64,000 nt of DNA, taken from assembly GCF_008728515.1 (NCBI RefSeq), contig NC_044977.1:7711501-7775500 (forward strand), given 5' to 3'. This DNA comes from Papio anubis (Eukaryota > Chordata > Mammalia > Primates > Cercopithecidae). Positions 37,328 to 49,405 of this stretch are shown here, piece after piece. Each line of letters begins with the position of its first letter. The first letter of the stretch is position 1. Under the pieces are notes generated by a model that worked only from the letters and a program-made list of their open reading frames with translations, did no database searches and was not told the origin of the DNA. Both the position numbers and the translations under genes were made by a program.

Positions 37328-38762
37328 AAAGCGGCTGTGCCATCTTAGGCTTCCACCAACAAAGTTAAGGGTTCTTGCTTCTCCACATCCTTACCAACAT
37401 TTAGAGTTAAAAATTAACTTCAAAGAACAGACCTACACTAGTATATACAAAGAAGAGCTTCCAAATAAATAAAAAAGAGAAAGTTAGAAAACAACTAAAA
37501 TGCATAAAGGAAATGAACTGACTTTCGACTTTAAAGAATATGGATGGCTAATAAAAACATGAATGCTAACTTCAAATTATTAACTATACAAGAAATATAA
37601 ACAGACATTGAAAAGATGTAGTTTTTGGCAATTAAACTAATAATAATTTTAAAACATAATATTCAATTTTATTAGAATATTTGGGAAATGGGCATCCAAT
37701 AAATGACTAGCAGAGTAAAAATTGGTAAAATTTTCTGGAGGATAGTATGGAATATTTATCAAAATCCTTAAAATATGTTTGTCTTTTGAGTCTGTAATTC
37801 TAGAACTAGAATATATCCTAAACAAATGTTTAAGAACATTTGTAAACATAAATATGAATGGTCACTCTTTACATATTATATATTTAGAAATAAACTAAAT
37901 GTATTATATAAATGTTTAAATTAAATATTGGGTATATCTTTTTTTAATACTACTGTTAAAAACGTAGTAGTGCAAGAATTTACAGGGACAGGAAGTATTT
38001 AAGTTTGTATTCTTGTAGAAAGTATGATCTTACAAAGAACTTGTTCTTTAAAATATGTATATATAAGAATAGAATATAGAGATAAAAATACTACAGTATT
38101 TATTTTGTTTATATTTATTATTTTGTTAGATTGTGACTCTTCCCTTTTATGTTTTATATAAGATTTCTTCTCTTGCCAGCTCACTTATCCTCACTAAATC
38201 ATCTCATCCTATAAACCATCTCTCCAGAATCGTAGTCCATGATAAGGTGAGTTAACCTTGTAAACACATTGTTGCTTTGAGAATAGAGCTCTTCAGGGAC
38301 AAAACAAAGTGGGTATTTACAATAATACTTTAGTAAAAATTAGTTAAAATACTATTACTAATAATAATTCATATCCTCAATATATATTAGTTCAATAGAT
38401 CTGACTCCACCTTCTTAGTCTTTTGATGTAAGCTAAAGCATGCCGTCTCAAACAAAAAACAGAAAGATTATAAGATTGTTTCAATACCAGAAAATTATCC
38501 TAAGATTAATGCAATTAATAGTCTGAAGACAGACTGCTGATTTTTATTCTGCAATGTGAAAAAAGGTAGTAGAATTATGCACAGAAAACTATGTGTTAAT
38601 TTATTTCCTTTATTTGAAAGTGCAGACAATTAATAGAGATGATTGACAACTTTATTGGATAGATCAAACAGAATTCTCAAGTAAAGACAGGAGATAGTAA
38701 TAAAATAGCCTGTTACTAGGTATGGACACTGTTACTAGGGAAAAGAAAAAAAAAAGCAGTGT
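37328..38762. other. Unique AT-rich interval, possibly with old L1 remnants
   Basis: Stretches at 37560-37860 are weakly L1-like but too decayed to assign. No coding frame over 70 codons has any motif. The right end carries the 5' copy of the target-site duplication of the next L1 (38741-38762). Confidence 0.45.
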
Positions 38763-39328
38763 GGTCATTTTAACAATATTAATTATTCCAGTATATGAGC
38801 ATGTCATCTGCAATTTCTTTTATCAGTTTTTTTGTAATTTTACTTCTAGAGATCTTTCACTTTCTTGGTTAAATATATTTCTAGGTGTTTCCTTCTTGTA
38901 ACTATTGTAAATAAGATTGCTTTCTTGATTTCTTTCTCGCCTTGACTGTTATTGGTATGTGTGTGTATATATATATATACACACACACACACATACCAAT
39001 AACATATATATATATGACACTGAATTTTGTATGTTGATTTTGTATCCTGACGCTGCCTAATTCTTTTATCGAATCTAGTTTTTTGAAGAAGTTTTTAGGA
39101 TTTTATAGGTATGAGATTATACCATCAGTAAACATGGATAAGTTAGCTTTATCTTTCCAATTTGGATGTCTTTTATTTCTTTCTCTTGCCTGCTGGCCCT
39201 GGCTAGGACTTATAGTTCTATGTTGAATAGGGGTGGTAACAGTGAGCATCCTCATCTTGTTCCAGTTTTTAGGGGAATTGCTCTCAACTTTTTCCTATTC
39301 AGTGTGATGTTGGCTGTGGATTTCTTAT
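38763..39328 (-). pseudogene. Inverted L1 ORF2 reverse transcriptase segment
   Basis: Antisense of the palm domain: reading the minus strand downward from 39328 gives the QGCPLSP-like block, the LLFNIVL block, the position of the FADD catalytic motif at about 39125-39150, and then the downstream thumb-proximal region. The frame is broken and interrupted by a dinucleotide palindrome at 38947-39004. Confidence 0.85.
38947..39004. repeat. Near-perfect dinucleotide palindrome (hairpin)
   Basis: TGTTATTGGTATGTGTGTG on the left is matched by its reverse complement, ending CACATACCAATAACA, on the right, with a (TA)n centre. The (GT) arm has about four repeats and the (AC) arm about seven, so the pairing is imperfect only in repeat number. 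Another short (TA) tract follows. Confidence 0.95.
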
Positions 39329-39432
39329 ATTCAATGCAATCTCTATCAAAATACCAATGTCATTTTTTACAGAATTAGAGAAAACAATTCTAAAATTCAT
39401 ACAGAACCTAAAAAAGAGCCACCAATAGCTAA

Positions 39433-39435
<3 letters not shown>

Positions 39436-39464
<29 letters not shown>

Positions 39465-39548
39465 CAGATAATCTGCAGAATGGGAAAAATCTTTGCAAAT
39501 TATGAATTTGACAGGGGACTGATATCCAGAATTTGCAAGGAACTCAAA
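39436..39548 (+). repeat. A29 tract plus displaced 85-base L1 segment
   Basis: A run of 29 A (39436-39464) is followed by 39464-39548, which repeats L1 sequence found in its normal place at 40562-40647 (both share ACAGATAATCTGCAGAATGG). Normal L1 order resumes at GCTGGAAGCATCATG. So a downstream piece of the same element type is inserted about 1.1 kb upstream, in the same orientation. Confidence 0.88.
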
Positions 39549-39923
39549 GCTGGAAGCATCATGTTACCTGATCTAACATTATACTTACAAGGCTATAGTA
39601 ACCAAAACATCACGATGCTGATGTAGAAAAATAGACACATATATCAATAGAATAAGATAGAGAACACAGATATAAAGACACATATCTATACCCAACTGAT
39701 CTTTTGACAAAGTTGACAAAAACATACACTATGGAAGGGCTACCCTTTTTAATAAATGGTGCTGGGAAAATTGAATTGCCCTATGCAGAAAAATAAAATG
39801 GCCCCTGTCTCACACCGTATGCAAGATCAACTCAAGATGGACCAAAGATTTAAGTGTAAGATCTGAAATTATAAAAGTACTCAAGAAAACCTAGGGAAAA
39901 CTCTTCTGGACATTAGTCTAGAC

Positions 39924-40154
39924 CAAACTTTTTTAACCCACAGCCCACGGGTAGCCCGAGAGGGCTTTAAATGCGGCCCAACACAAATTCGTACACTCTC
40001 TTACAACATTATAAGATTTTTTTTTTTTTTTTTTGCGATACATTTTTTTTAGCTTATCAGCTAACATTAATGTTGGTGTATTTCATGAGTGGCTCAAGAC
40101 AATTTGTCTTCATCCAATGTGGCCCAGAAAAGCCAAAAGATTTGGGCACCCCTG
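39924..40154. mobile_element. Non-autonomous hAT-type DNA transposon in L1
   Basis: Flanked by a perfect 8-base target-site duplication GTCTAGAC (39916-39923 and 40155-40162), the hAT hallmark. The right end GGGCACCCCTG is a typical hAT terminal repeat and the left end CAAACTTTTTTAACCC has lost the outermost bases. The interior GTGGCCCAGAAAAGCC and TTAGCTTATCAGCT resembles a common mammalian hAT family whose name I cannot give with certainty. No transposase is present. Confidence 0.85.
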
Positions 40155-40200
40155 GTCTAGACAAAGAATTAATGACTACGATTTCCAAATCACAAGTCAA

Positions 40201-40475
40201 GTCAGGCACCATAGCTCATGTCAGAAATCCCAGCACTTTGTGAGACTGAAGCAGGAGGATCATTTGAAGCCAGGAGTTTGCGATCATCCTGGGCAACATA
40301 GTAAAACTCTGTGGCTATTAAAAAGTTTTTAAAATATTGGCCAGGTGTGGTGGCATGTGAGGTGGAGGCAGGAAGATTGCTTTAGCCTAGGAGTTTGACG
40401 CTGCAATAAGCTGTGATCAAATCACCCAATGCTTGCTGGGTAAAAGCATAGGCTCTGTCTCTTAAAATAAAAAGC
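40201..40475 (+). mobile_element. Old Alu (AluJ type) in L1
   Basis: Degenerate plus-strand Alu: GTCAGGCACCATAGCTCATG, CAGGAGTTTGCGATCATCC, then a second arm starting GGCCAGGTGTGGTGGCATG with an internal deletion. It ends in a short A-rich tract. Confidence 0.88.
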
Positions 40476-41436
40476 ACAAACAACAAAAACAAATACTAAC
40501 AAATGCTACTACATTAAACTAAAAAGCCTCTGCACAGTAACAGAAATAATCAACATAATGAACAGATAATCTGCAGAATGGAAAAAATATTTGCAAATTA
40601 TGAGTCTGTCAGGGAAATGACCTCCAGAATTTTTGAGGAACTCAACTTAAAAGCCACAACAAAAAATAACCTCATTTAAAAGTGTGCAAAGGGCATGAAT
40701 AGACATTTTTCAAAAGAAAACATACAAGTGGCCAATAAGTCCGTAAAAATTGTTCAACATCTCTAATCATCAGAGAAATACATATTAAAACTACAATGAT
40801 ATATCATCTTACACCAGTCAAAAAACTATTATGAAAGAAATAACAGATGTTGGCTAGGATATAGATGAAAGGGAATGCATATACACTGTTGGTAGCAATG
40901 TAAATTAGTATAACCTTTATGGAAAACAGAATGGAGATTCTTCAAAGAACTAAAAGTAGAACTACCATTCGAGCCAGTAATTCCATTAAATGGTATCTAC
41001 CCAAAGGGAAAGAAATAGAGCAAAAAGATGTCTGCACTCGAATGATTTAAGCAGTACTTTGAACTATTCACAATAGCAAAGACATGGAATCAACCTTAGT
41101 GCTCATCAATGGGTAAATAAAGAAATTGCAGTGTGTATGTATGTATATATGGATATACAAAATGTATAAATGTGTATATGAACACGCAATGAAATATTAT
41201 TCAGCCATGGAAAAGAATGAAATCATGTATTTTGCTACACTACGAATGAAGCTGGAGACAATTATCTTAAGTGAAACAACTCAGAATCAGAAAGCCAAAG
41301 AACACGTTTTCTTATTTGTAAGTGAAAGCTAATTAAAGTATACACATGGACATTGATGTAGATTAATAAGTCACTAGAGATTCAGAAGAGTGGGAGAATG
41401 GTGGAATGGAAGTGCAGGCTGAGAAATAATTTTGAA

Positions 41437-41697
41437 GAAGTTGAGGCGGGAGGATCTCTTGAGGCAGGAGTTCAAGACCAGCCTAGGCAACATAACGAGA
41501 ACCCATCTCTACTAAAAATTTTTTTTAAATTAGCTGAGCATTGTGCTGTACCCCCCTAGTCCTAACTGTTTGGAAGGCTGAAGTGGGAGGATCCCTTGAG
41601 CCCAGGAGCTCAACGCTGCAGTGAGTTAGTATCACACCACTGCACTCCATCGTCAGCAACAGAGAAAGGCCCTGTCCCTAAAAAGTAAATAAATAAC
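41437..41697 (+). mobile_element. Old Alu (AluJ type), 5'-truncated, in L1 3' UTR
   Basis: Starts within the left arm (GTTGAGGCGGGAGGATCTC) and runs through both arms to GGCCCTGTCCCTAAAAAG. L1 3' UTR sequence GAAATAA before it continues as AACTTAATTGGTACAATG after it, showing that it interrupts the L1. Confidence 0.9.
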
Positions 41698-41833
41698 TTA
41701 ATTGGTACAATGTACACTATTCTGGTGATGGTTACACTAAAAGCCAGGATTTCATTACACAATATATCTGTGTAACAAAATTGCATGAGTACCCCCTAAA
41801 TTCATACAAAAAGAAAAAAAAAAGAAGTAGTGT

Positions 41834-42825
41834 AAAGAGAGTAAGGAAGAATAAAAAGAAAAGCATATTATACATTGAATACCATTCATTGAAGAACAAG
41901 ACTTACTGGCAAAAAAACAACTATGGAATATAAATTTCCATTTGACACATGGAATATCAAAATATATATTGTGATTAACTATATTATCATGAAATTATAT
42001 TTTGTACTATGCTTTACCTTATGGAAACTTGCAAATATGTGGTAGTGCTCACTCTAATTTTACTTCTCAGAATATCTTAAAGCAAAGAATTCTACCATAT
42101 TTGCCTATAATGTTGGATCAATTGCTTTGTTTTTGTTGTTCTCCTCATATTTGGCTTTATAGTGGGGGAAAAAACTATAAAGTACACATTCAGTATCAAG
42201 GAAGAGTACTTTCCGTGTGCACTGAAACAAATAGCTGCCTAGAATTGGTCCCCTATGAGTTAATTTAAAACGTTGCAGTCTGGGATCTTAAACCATAGGC
42301 TCTAAATCATCAAATTTTATCTGGAGAAAAAGGAAATAGAAACAAAGTTGGAAGTCTCATAATAACATGAAAGAAAACTAAAACCACTACTACTAGACTT
42401 TTAATTAACTTGAAATATATTTTATTATGTATTTACATTTTTCTAAAACGTAAAATTTATGTATTTACATTTTTCTTAAATAATATATTATTTATAATAG
42501 ATAGCAATGGTTGAAATCCACATTTTGTAACTATCTATAAAATAAATTTGTACATTATATTTTACCTTTTCATGATTCTTCCATTTATCTTAGCCATCTG
42601 TCCAACAATAAAATTATGGTGGTATTTTAAATGTTATGTTGTCACATTGGGTTGGTAATCAATAGACTATTTTTTTCCCATTTTACATTTACATAAATAA
42701 TAATATATCCAATATTTTATACTCAAAATTTTAAATAATAATAGCTGAGTTTAATGATTTAAAAATATCAATGGTATTCCTTTAAAATAATAATTACTGA
42801 GCTGTTAACTGTTTTTTAAGGTTTT
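41834..42825. other. Unique AT-rich interval
   Basis: No repeat recognised. An 88-codon plus-strand frame at 42002-42268 has no motif and no exon-like context that I can support. Confidence 0.5.
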
Positions 42826-43309
42826 ATTTTATTTTTAATTAACACATATGATTGTACATAGTTATGGGGGACAGTGTGATGTTTTCTCACTTGTGTACAT
42901 AGTTCAATGATCAAATAAGGATATTCAGCTTGCAAATCGCCACAAACATTTATTTCTTTGTGGTAAAAACATTCAAATATTCTGTTTTAGTGTTTCAAAA
43001 TATATAATGCAACCTTGTTTATTAGAGTCACTCTACTATGCAATAGAACAACAGAATGTATTCCCCTTATCAATCTGTAATTTTGTACCCATTAAATGAT
43101 CTCTTCCCATCCATCCCCTTTCCTCTACCCTATCCAACCTCTGGTAACCTGAATAATAGAAGCCCTCTGTAGTTCTATGAGATCAGCTTTTTATAATTCC
43201 TCAAATGAGTGAGATATGCAGTATTTGTTTTTATGTGCCTGACATTTCACTTAACATAATTCCTCCAGGTTCATGCAAGTTGCTGCAGATGATAGAATTT
43301 AATAATATT

Positions 43310-43311
<2 letters not shown>

Positions 43312-43342
<31 letters not shown>
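43312..43342. repeat. (GT)n microsatellite in L1
   Basis: About 15 uninterrupted TG units within the antisense L1 3' region, at the place where many L1 copies have TCCATTGTGTA. Confidence 0.97.
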
Positions 43343-43345
<3 letters not shown>

Positions 43346-44309
43346 AATATTTTCTTTATTTATTCATCTGTTAATGGACACAGGGTGATTCCATATCTTA
43401 TCTATTTTGTATAGCACTACAATAAACATTAGTGCAGACAAATCTTCGACATACTTATTTCATTTCTCTTGGATATATACCCAGTAGTGGAATTACTCAA
43501 TCGTATGGTAATTCTATTTTTAATTTTGTAAGGAAACACCATACTGTTTCCCATAATGGCTGTACTAACTTATAGTTATACCAACAGTGTGTAATGGTTT
43601 CCATTTCTTCACATTCATGTCAGCATTTGTTATTTTTTGTCTTTTTGAAACAACCATTTGCATTCAGCTGAAGTGATATCTCATGGTGGTTTTGCTTTGC
43701 ATTTCCCCGATAATTTGTAATACTGAATACTTTTGGATCATATACCTAATGAAATAGCAATTTGTATGCTCTTTGGGGAAAATTATGCTCATTTTTAACA
43801 TCAAGTTATTATTATTAATTTTTGTTATTGAGTTGTTTGAGTTTCTTATGTATTATGGATATTAACCCCTTACGAGATGCATAGTTAGCAACTTTTAAAC
43901 TATTCTGTAGGTTGTATTTTCACTCTATTGATTGTTTCCTTTGTTGTACAAAAGCTTTTCATTTTGATGTAATCTCATTTGTCTATCTGCACTTTCGTTG
44001 CTTGTCCTCTTAGGTTTTTTTAAATTCTTGCCCACACCAGTGTTGTGAAGTGTTTCCCCATATGTTCTAGTAATTTTATAGTTTTGAGTCTTACATTTAA
44101 GTCCTTAATCAACTTCGATTTAATTTTTATGTATGGTGAGAGATAGAGGTCTGGTTTTATTATTTTTCATTTATTCTCAGCACAATTTATTGTAGATATT
44201 GTCCTTGTCCCTATGTATGTGTGTTTTTGGCACCCTTGTTAAAAATCAACTGGCTTTAAGTGTTTGAATTTATTTCAGTGTTCTGTATTCTGTTCCATTG
44301 GTCTATATG

Positions 44310-44351
44310 TTTTTTTTGTTTTTTTTGTTTTTTTTGTTTTTTTTTTTTTTT
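44310..44351. repeat. (T7-8 G)n simple repeat in L1
   Basis: Three TTTTTTTG-type units followed by a T-run, inside antisense L1 ORF2. Confidence 0.95.
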
Positions 44352-45144
44352 GCCAATGCCATGCAGTGTTGGTTATTACAATATTGTAGCATATTTTGAA
44401 GTCAGTTAGGGTGATGCTTTCAAGCTTTGTTCTTTTTGCCCAAGATTACTTTGGCAATTCAAGGTCATCTGTACCTCAATACAAATAATCACATTTTTTT
44501 TTTTTCTGTAAAGAATATTATTAGTATTTAAATAAGAATTGCATTGAATCTGTAGATCCCTTTGGGTAGTATGGACATTTAAACAAAATTATTCCAACCC
44601 GTGAAGACAAGATATCTTTTCATTTATTTGTATCATCTTCAGTTACCTTCATCAATGTTCTATAGCTTTCATTGTATATATTTTTTACCTTTTTGGTTGA
44701 ATTTGATCAGATATATTTTATTATTATTTTTGGTAGCTGTTGTAAATGAGATTGTTTCTTGATTTCTGTTTCAGATAGTTTGCTATTGGAATATAGAACC
44801 ATAACTAATTTGTTGTATGCTGGTTTTGTATTCTTCAGCTTTATTGAATTTTCGTATTAGTTCTAAGAGCTTTTTGGTGGAGTCTTTAGGGTTTTCTATA
44901 TATATGATTATTTCATCTGCAACAGAGATAGTTTGACTTCCTCCTTTTCAGTTTAGATCCCTTTTGTTAATTTCATTCTCTAATCCTTCTAGCTAAGACT
45001 TCCAGCATAATGTTGAGTAAGAGTGCTGAAAGTAGGCATCCTTGTCATATTCCAGATCCTGGAGGAACAGCTTTCAGCTTTTTTTTTCTATTCAGTATGG
45101 TGTTAGTTCTGGGTTTGTCATATTTGGCTTTTATTACTTTATTT

Positions 45145-45378
45145 TAATTTTTATATTTTTGGAGACAGAATCATCCAGGCTGGAGTGCAGTGATACAACC
45201 TGAGTAGCTGGAACTCCAGGAGCTTACCACCATGCCCAGCTACTTTTTGTAGTTTTGGCAGCAACAAGGTTTTGTCATGTTGTCCAAGTTGGTCTCCAAC
45301 TCCTGGGCTCATGTGATCAGCCTGCCTTGGCCTCCCAAAGTGCTGGGATTATAGATATGGGCCACTGCACCTGGCCAT
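45145..45378 (-). mobile_element. Old Alu (AluJ type) in L1, internally deleted
   Basis: Antisense Alu beginning GGAGACAGAATCATCCAGGC and ending GGGCCACTGCACCTGGCC. Part of one arm is missing after CAGTGATACAACC. L1 sequence is present on both sides (TTTATTACTTTATTTTA and GGTGGTTTTTATTTTATT), a likely target-site duplication. Confidence 0.9.
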
Positions 45379-46790
45379 AGGTGGTTTTTATTTTATTGAG
45401 GTATATGCTTTCCATATCAAGTTGGTTGACAGTTTTTATCATGATGGGATATTGAATTTTGTGAATGCTTTATGAGCCCCTGTTGAAATGATTATGTAGT
45501 TTTTGTCCTTCATTCTGTTAATATAATGTATTGCATTGATAGATTTGCTTATGTTGAACCATCCTTGCATTACTGGGATGAATCCTGCTTAATAACAATA
45601 AAAGATCTCTTTAATGCATTGTTGCATTCGGTTTGCCAATATTTGGTTGATGATTTTTGTGTTTATGTTCAACAGGGATCTTGGCCTATAGCTTCCTTTT
45701 TTAATTGTGTTTTTGTCTGGTTTTGATATCAGGGTAATACCAGCCTCATAGAATGAGTTTGGCAATATTCTTTCTCTTTATCTATATATTTTTAGGAATA
45801 TTTTGAGTAGAATTGGTATTAGTTTTTTAAATGTTTGGTTGAATTCAGTAGTGAGGCCATCAGGTCCTGAAATATTTTTGATGGGAAACGTTTATTATTA
45901 AGGCTTTCATTCTTGTTGTTCATTAGTGGTTTCTTCAAGTTGTTTGTTTTTTCATGGTTCAATCTTAGTAGGTTGTGTCCAGAAATTTATGCATTCCTTC
46001 TACATTTCTGTTTTGTGGTCATATAGTTGTTTATAATAATTTCTAATGACCCTTTTTATTTCTGTGGTATCAATTTTAATGTTTCCTTTTCATGCCTAAT
46101 TTTAGCTAAAGTTTTACCAATTTTGTTTGTCCTTTCAAAAATCCAACTGTCCATTTTATCTTTTGCACTTTTTAAAAAAATTCTGCATGTTATTTTTCTC
46201 TTATATTTAATTATTTTTATGTTTACTAAATTTGAATAGCTTGTTCTTGTTTTTCTTATTCCTAGAGGTGCAATGTTAGGTTGCTTGAGATCTTTCTAAT
46301 TTTTTGATGTGTTTATGTACTGCTATAAACTTACCTCTTAAACCTGTTTTTTTCTATAGCCCTATAGGTTTTGGTATGCTGCATTTCAATTTTTATTTCT
46401 CAAGAAATATTTCAAGTTTCTTTTTAATTTATTTATTAACCCGTTTGTTGTTCAGGAGAATGTTGTTCAATTTGCACGTATTTGTACAGTTTCCAAAGTT
46501 TATTTTGTTAATGATTTCTAGTTTTATTCCACTGTGGTCAGAAAAGACACTTAATACAATTTCAATTTTAAAAAATTTATTGAGACTTTTTTTGTGCCCT
46601 AACATATAATCCATCCTAGAAAAAGTTTCATGTTTTATTGAGGAAAATATGTATTCTGCAACTGTTTGGTAGAATGTTCTGTAAATGTCAACTAGGTTTA
46701 TTTGATCTACAGTGCAGTTAAATCTGATGTTTCCTTGTTGATTTTCTGTCTGAATGATCTGTCATTTGCTTCGGTCTATAGTTTGTCAAT

Positions 46791-47221
46791 CCACTAACTC
46801 CTTGATACAGGCTACTTCGAAGGTTGATTGTCAGCAGCCATTGGAAGAATACGCTGGCAAACATTTTCCAGGTAGACACTGGAATCTTTTAGTTTTAGTC
46901 CTTTCTCTCTTCTGATCCCAAGGAATGCATCCTCTGGAAGTGCTATATGCTTGTATACAACCGCTTATTGTGTTCTGTAGTCCAGGGAGACTTGTGTATA
47001 ACTATTCCCTTCCACTTCCAGAGCAAGGTGAATTAGGAACTGTGAGAAACTTCAGAGTTAAGGCACTGTGTATGTGTTCTAAACCTTTCTCTCCTCATGG
47101 AGTTGGGAATTTCTTCCCGATTCCATGTTACAGTGCCTGGGGTGGAGTTTGTGCCCAAGTGTGTCTCAACTTTTCCTATCCATTTTATGTGAGTACCTTC
47201 TCTGTTGCCTGGTGTGTAGGT
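46791..47221. other. Unassigned segment between L1 and MLT1
   Basis: Less AT-rich than its surroundings. It contains overlapping frames on both strands (102 codons plus at 46925-47233, 72 codons minus at 47033-47251) with no motif. It may be L1 5' UTR or MaLR-related sequence. I cannot decide by eye. Confidence 0.4.
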
Positions 47222-47600
47222 GGTATGGTATGAATGTCCCCAGAAAGTCATGTGTTGAAACTTAAGGTGATAATATTAAGACATGAGGCCATTAGGAAGT
47301 GATAAAGTTGAGAAGGTAGAGCCCTTATGAATAGGATTTACAACATTATAAAAGGGATGGAGGGAACTGGAGATCATCACTTTTGTTTCTCCCTCCCCTC
47401 TGCTATGTGTGAACACAGTGTTCCTACCCTTCAAAGGATAATATATCAAGATGCTATCTTAGAAGCAGAGAGAAGCTCTCACCAGAGAGATACCGGCACC
47501 TTGACTGTAGAATTTCCAGGTTCCAGATTATTAGAAATTATGGTTTTATTGTTTATAAAATGCCCAATTTGTGGTAATTAGTTATGGTAGCACAAACAAA
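47222..47600 (+). mobile_element. MaLR LTR, MLT1 type
   Basis: Sense MLT1: GGTATGAATGTCCCCAGAAA, GTTGAAACTTAAGGTGATAA, CCTTATGAATAGGATTTAC, ACCGGCACCTTGACTGTAG and TTTATTGTTTATAAAATGCCC, ending near AGCACAAACAAATAAAG. Confidence 0.85.
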
Positions 47601-47639
47601 TAAAGTAGGAGTCACAATTCATGACTTTCTCTCAGAGGG

Positions 47640-49405
47640 AGTTGACCCCTGTTTAGATGTTCACTTGGTGCATCCATGGATGGAAAGATCAAGAGTCTTC
47701 TATTCTGCCATGTTGCTGTCGTCACTCTGAATCTTTCCTCTTTTCTAATATGTGTATGTAATTCTACATATTTTTCTCTAAGTTTTGATTTTATGACATG
47801 CATAAATTTTGATCATTTTAATTTCACTTAGTTTAAAACATTTGCTTTTTTTTTTTTTTTTAGTCTCCACTGATAGATGTGCTATTTGGAAGTGTGTTGT
47901 TAAATTTTCAAATTGTCAGGAATTTTCTGGGTTGATTTGGGTTATTGAGTCTTGCTTTATTGTTATCATGTTCTAAAAACATACTTTGTGTGATTGCCAT
48001 TTTTTTTTCATTAGTAAAAATGTGTTTTATGGCCCAGAAAATGCACTATCTTGGGAAATATTACACCTGAGATTAGGGAGAATGTGTATCACATTCTTGT
48101 TGGAAAAAGTAATTATTCTCTAAATGTCAGATCAAGTGCATTTCAGGTCAATAACATTCTTAGTGATCTTCTTTTTCCTGCTCTATCACTTATATATGGG
48201 TATGTTGAACTTTCTAAATACAATAATGGATTTGTTCATTTCTACTTTTAGTTCTATCGGTTTTTGCCTCACAAATTTGGATGCTCTAGTTTTAGATTTA
48301 CATAGGTTTCAGATTCTGTTTGAAGAATTGTCTTCTTTATCATTATATAATACCTCTCTTTATCCTTCATCATTTCTTTTATTTCTAAAGTCTGTTTATC
48401 TCGAAAGTAATATAACTACAGCTTTCTTTTGATTAGTGTTACATGATATATTTTTATCCCTTTACCTTTAACCTATCAGAGTCTTCAGTTTTAAAGGCAT
48501 AACTTGTAGCAAACATGTAGCTGAGTCTTCTTTTTTCTTAATGCATTCTGAAAGTGTTGTCTAATTGATGTACTTAGACCGCTCTAATTTAAGGCGATTA
48601 TTGGTATATTTGAATTATTATCAACAATGTTTATTGCTGTTTTCTTTTTGTTGCTAGAGGCCTTAATATCCTTTCTAATTTTAATTGAGAATTTGATCTG
48701 AATTCACTTTATTTCTTTAGGTGTATTAATTTCTTTGTTTCCTTTTTTATTGTTTGCCCTAGAGTCTACAATTTACAGATTTAACTAATCTAAATCCATT
48801 CTCAATAAACACTATTTCTTTCATCTGTAGTGCAGGGAAGTGAACATATTGTATTCCCAATTTCTTACTCCCCTTGTTTCTTCTGATATTTCTGTCATAC
48901 ATTTCACTTATCTATGTGGTATCATCACTCAGTACATATGCTATTATTATCTTAAACCAATAGATGCCTTTTAGATTAAGATTTTAAAACATTGTACTTG
49001 CATTTTTTCTTTTCTAACACTCTTCCTTTGATTATGTATATTTGTTATTTTATCCAGAAGAACATCTTCTTTTTATTATCATTTTATTTCTCCCAGAAGA
49101 AACTTTTTCTCCTACATTTTTTACAAGGCAGATCTTTCGGCAATTTATATTCCTCATTCTTGTTTGTCTGAGAAGGTTTTCATATCGTCTTCACTTTTAA
49201 AGGACAATATCAATGGACCTAGAATTCAGTCTTGATATTTTATTTTGCTTTAAAAAGAAAAGTTTTAAATGTTTTACTTTACTCTCTTTTTTCTTGCATG
49301 GTTTCTAATGAGAAGTCAACAGTAATTCTTACACTTGTTCCTTTACAGGCAATTTGTCCTTCAGCCCCCAGCTTCCTTCAACACTTTGTTTTTGGTTTCT
49401 TTTTT
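47640..49405 (-). mobile_element. Old L1M LINE, part 1 (split by younger L1)
   Basis: Antisense mammalian-wide L1 ORF2: GTTGTTAAATTTTCAAATTG, TTTTAGTTCTATCGGTTTTT, CTACAGCTTTCTTTTGATTAGTG and related blocks in order. No frame survives. The element continues after the inserted L1 at about 56965. Confidence 0.8.

Larger units (their letters stand above)
38763..41820 (+). mobile_element. L1 LINE with 5' inversion (twin-primed)
   Basis: The first part (38763-39328) is L1 ORF2 in reverse orientation. The rest is plus strand and ends in an L1 3' UTR (GGTACAATGTACACTATTC) and an A-rich tail. The reversed piece ends on its left at the VKMAILPK region and the plus piece begins at the directly following FNAIPIK region, exactly as twin priming predicts. 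An A-rich target-site duplication ending in AGCAGTGT (38741-38762) or AGTAGTGT (about 41809-41833) flanks the whole. Later insertions: hAT 39924-40154 and Alus at 40201 and 41437. Confidence 0.9.
42826..46790 (-). mobile_element. L1 LINE (L1MA/L1PB age), about 4 kb, minus strand
   Basis: Antisense 3' UTR (CACATATGATTGTACATAG, GACAGTGTGATGTTTTCTC), then ORF2 C-terminal, reverse transcriptase and endonuclease-side sequence up to about 46790, in correct order. All frames are broken. It carries (GT)n at 43312-43342, a T/G tract at 44310-44351 and an AluJ at 45145-45378. The 5' end is lost within or before ORF2. Confidence 0.9.
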
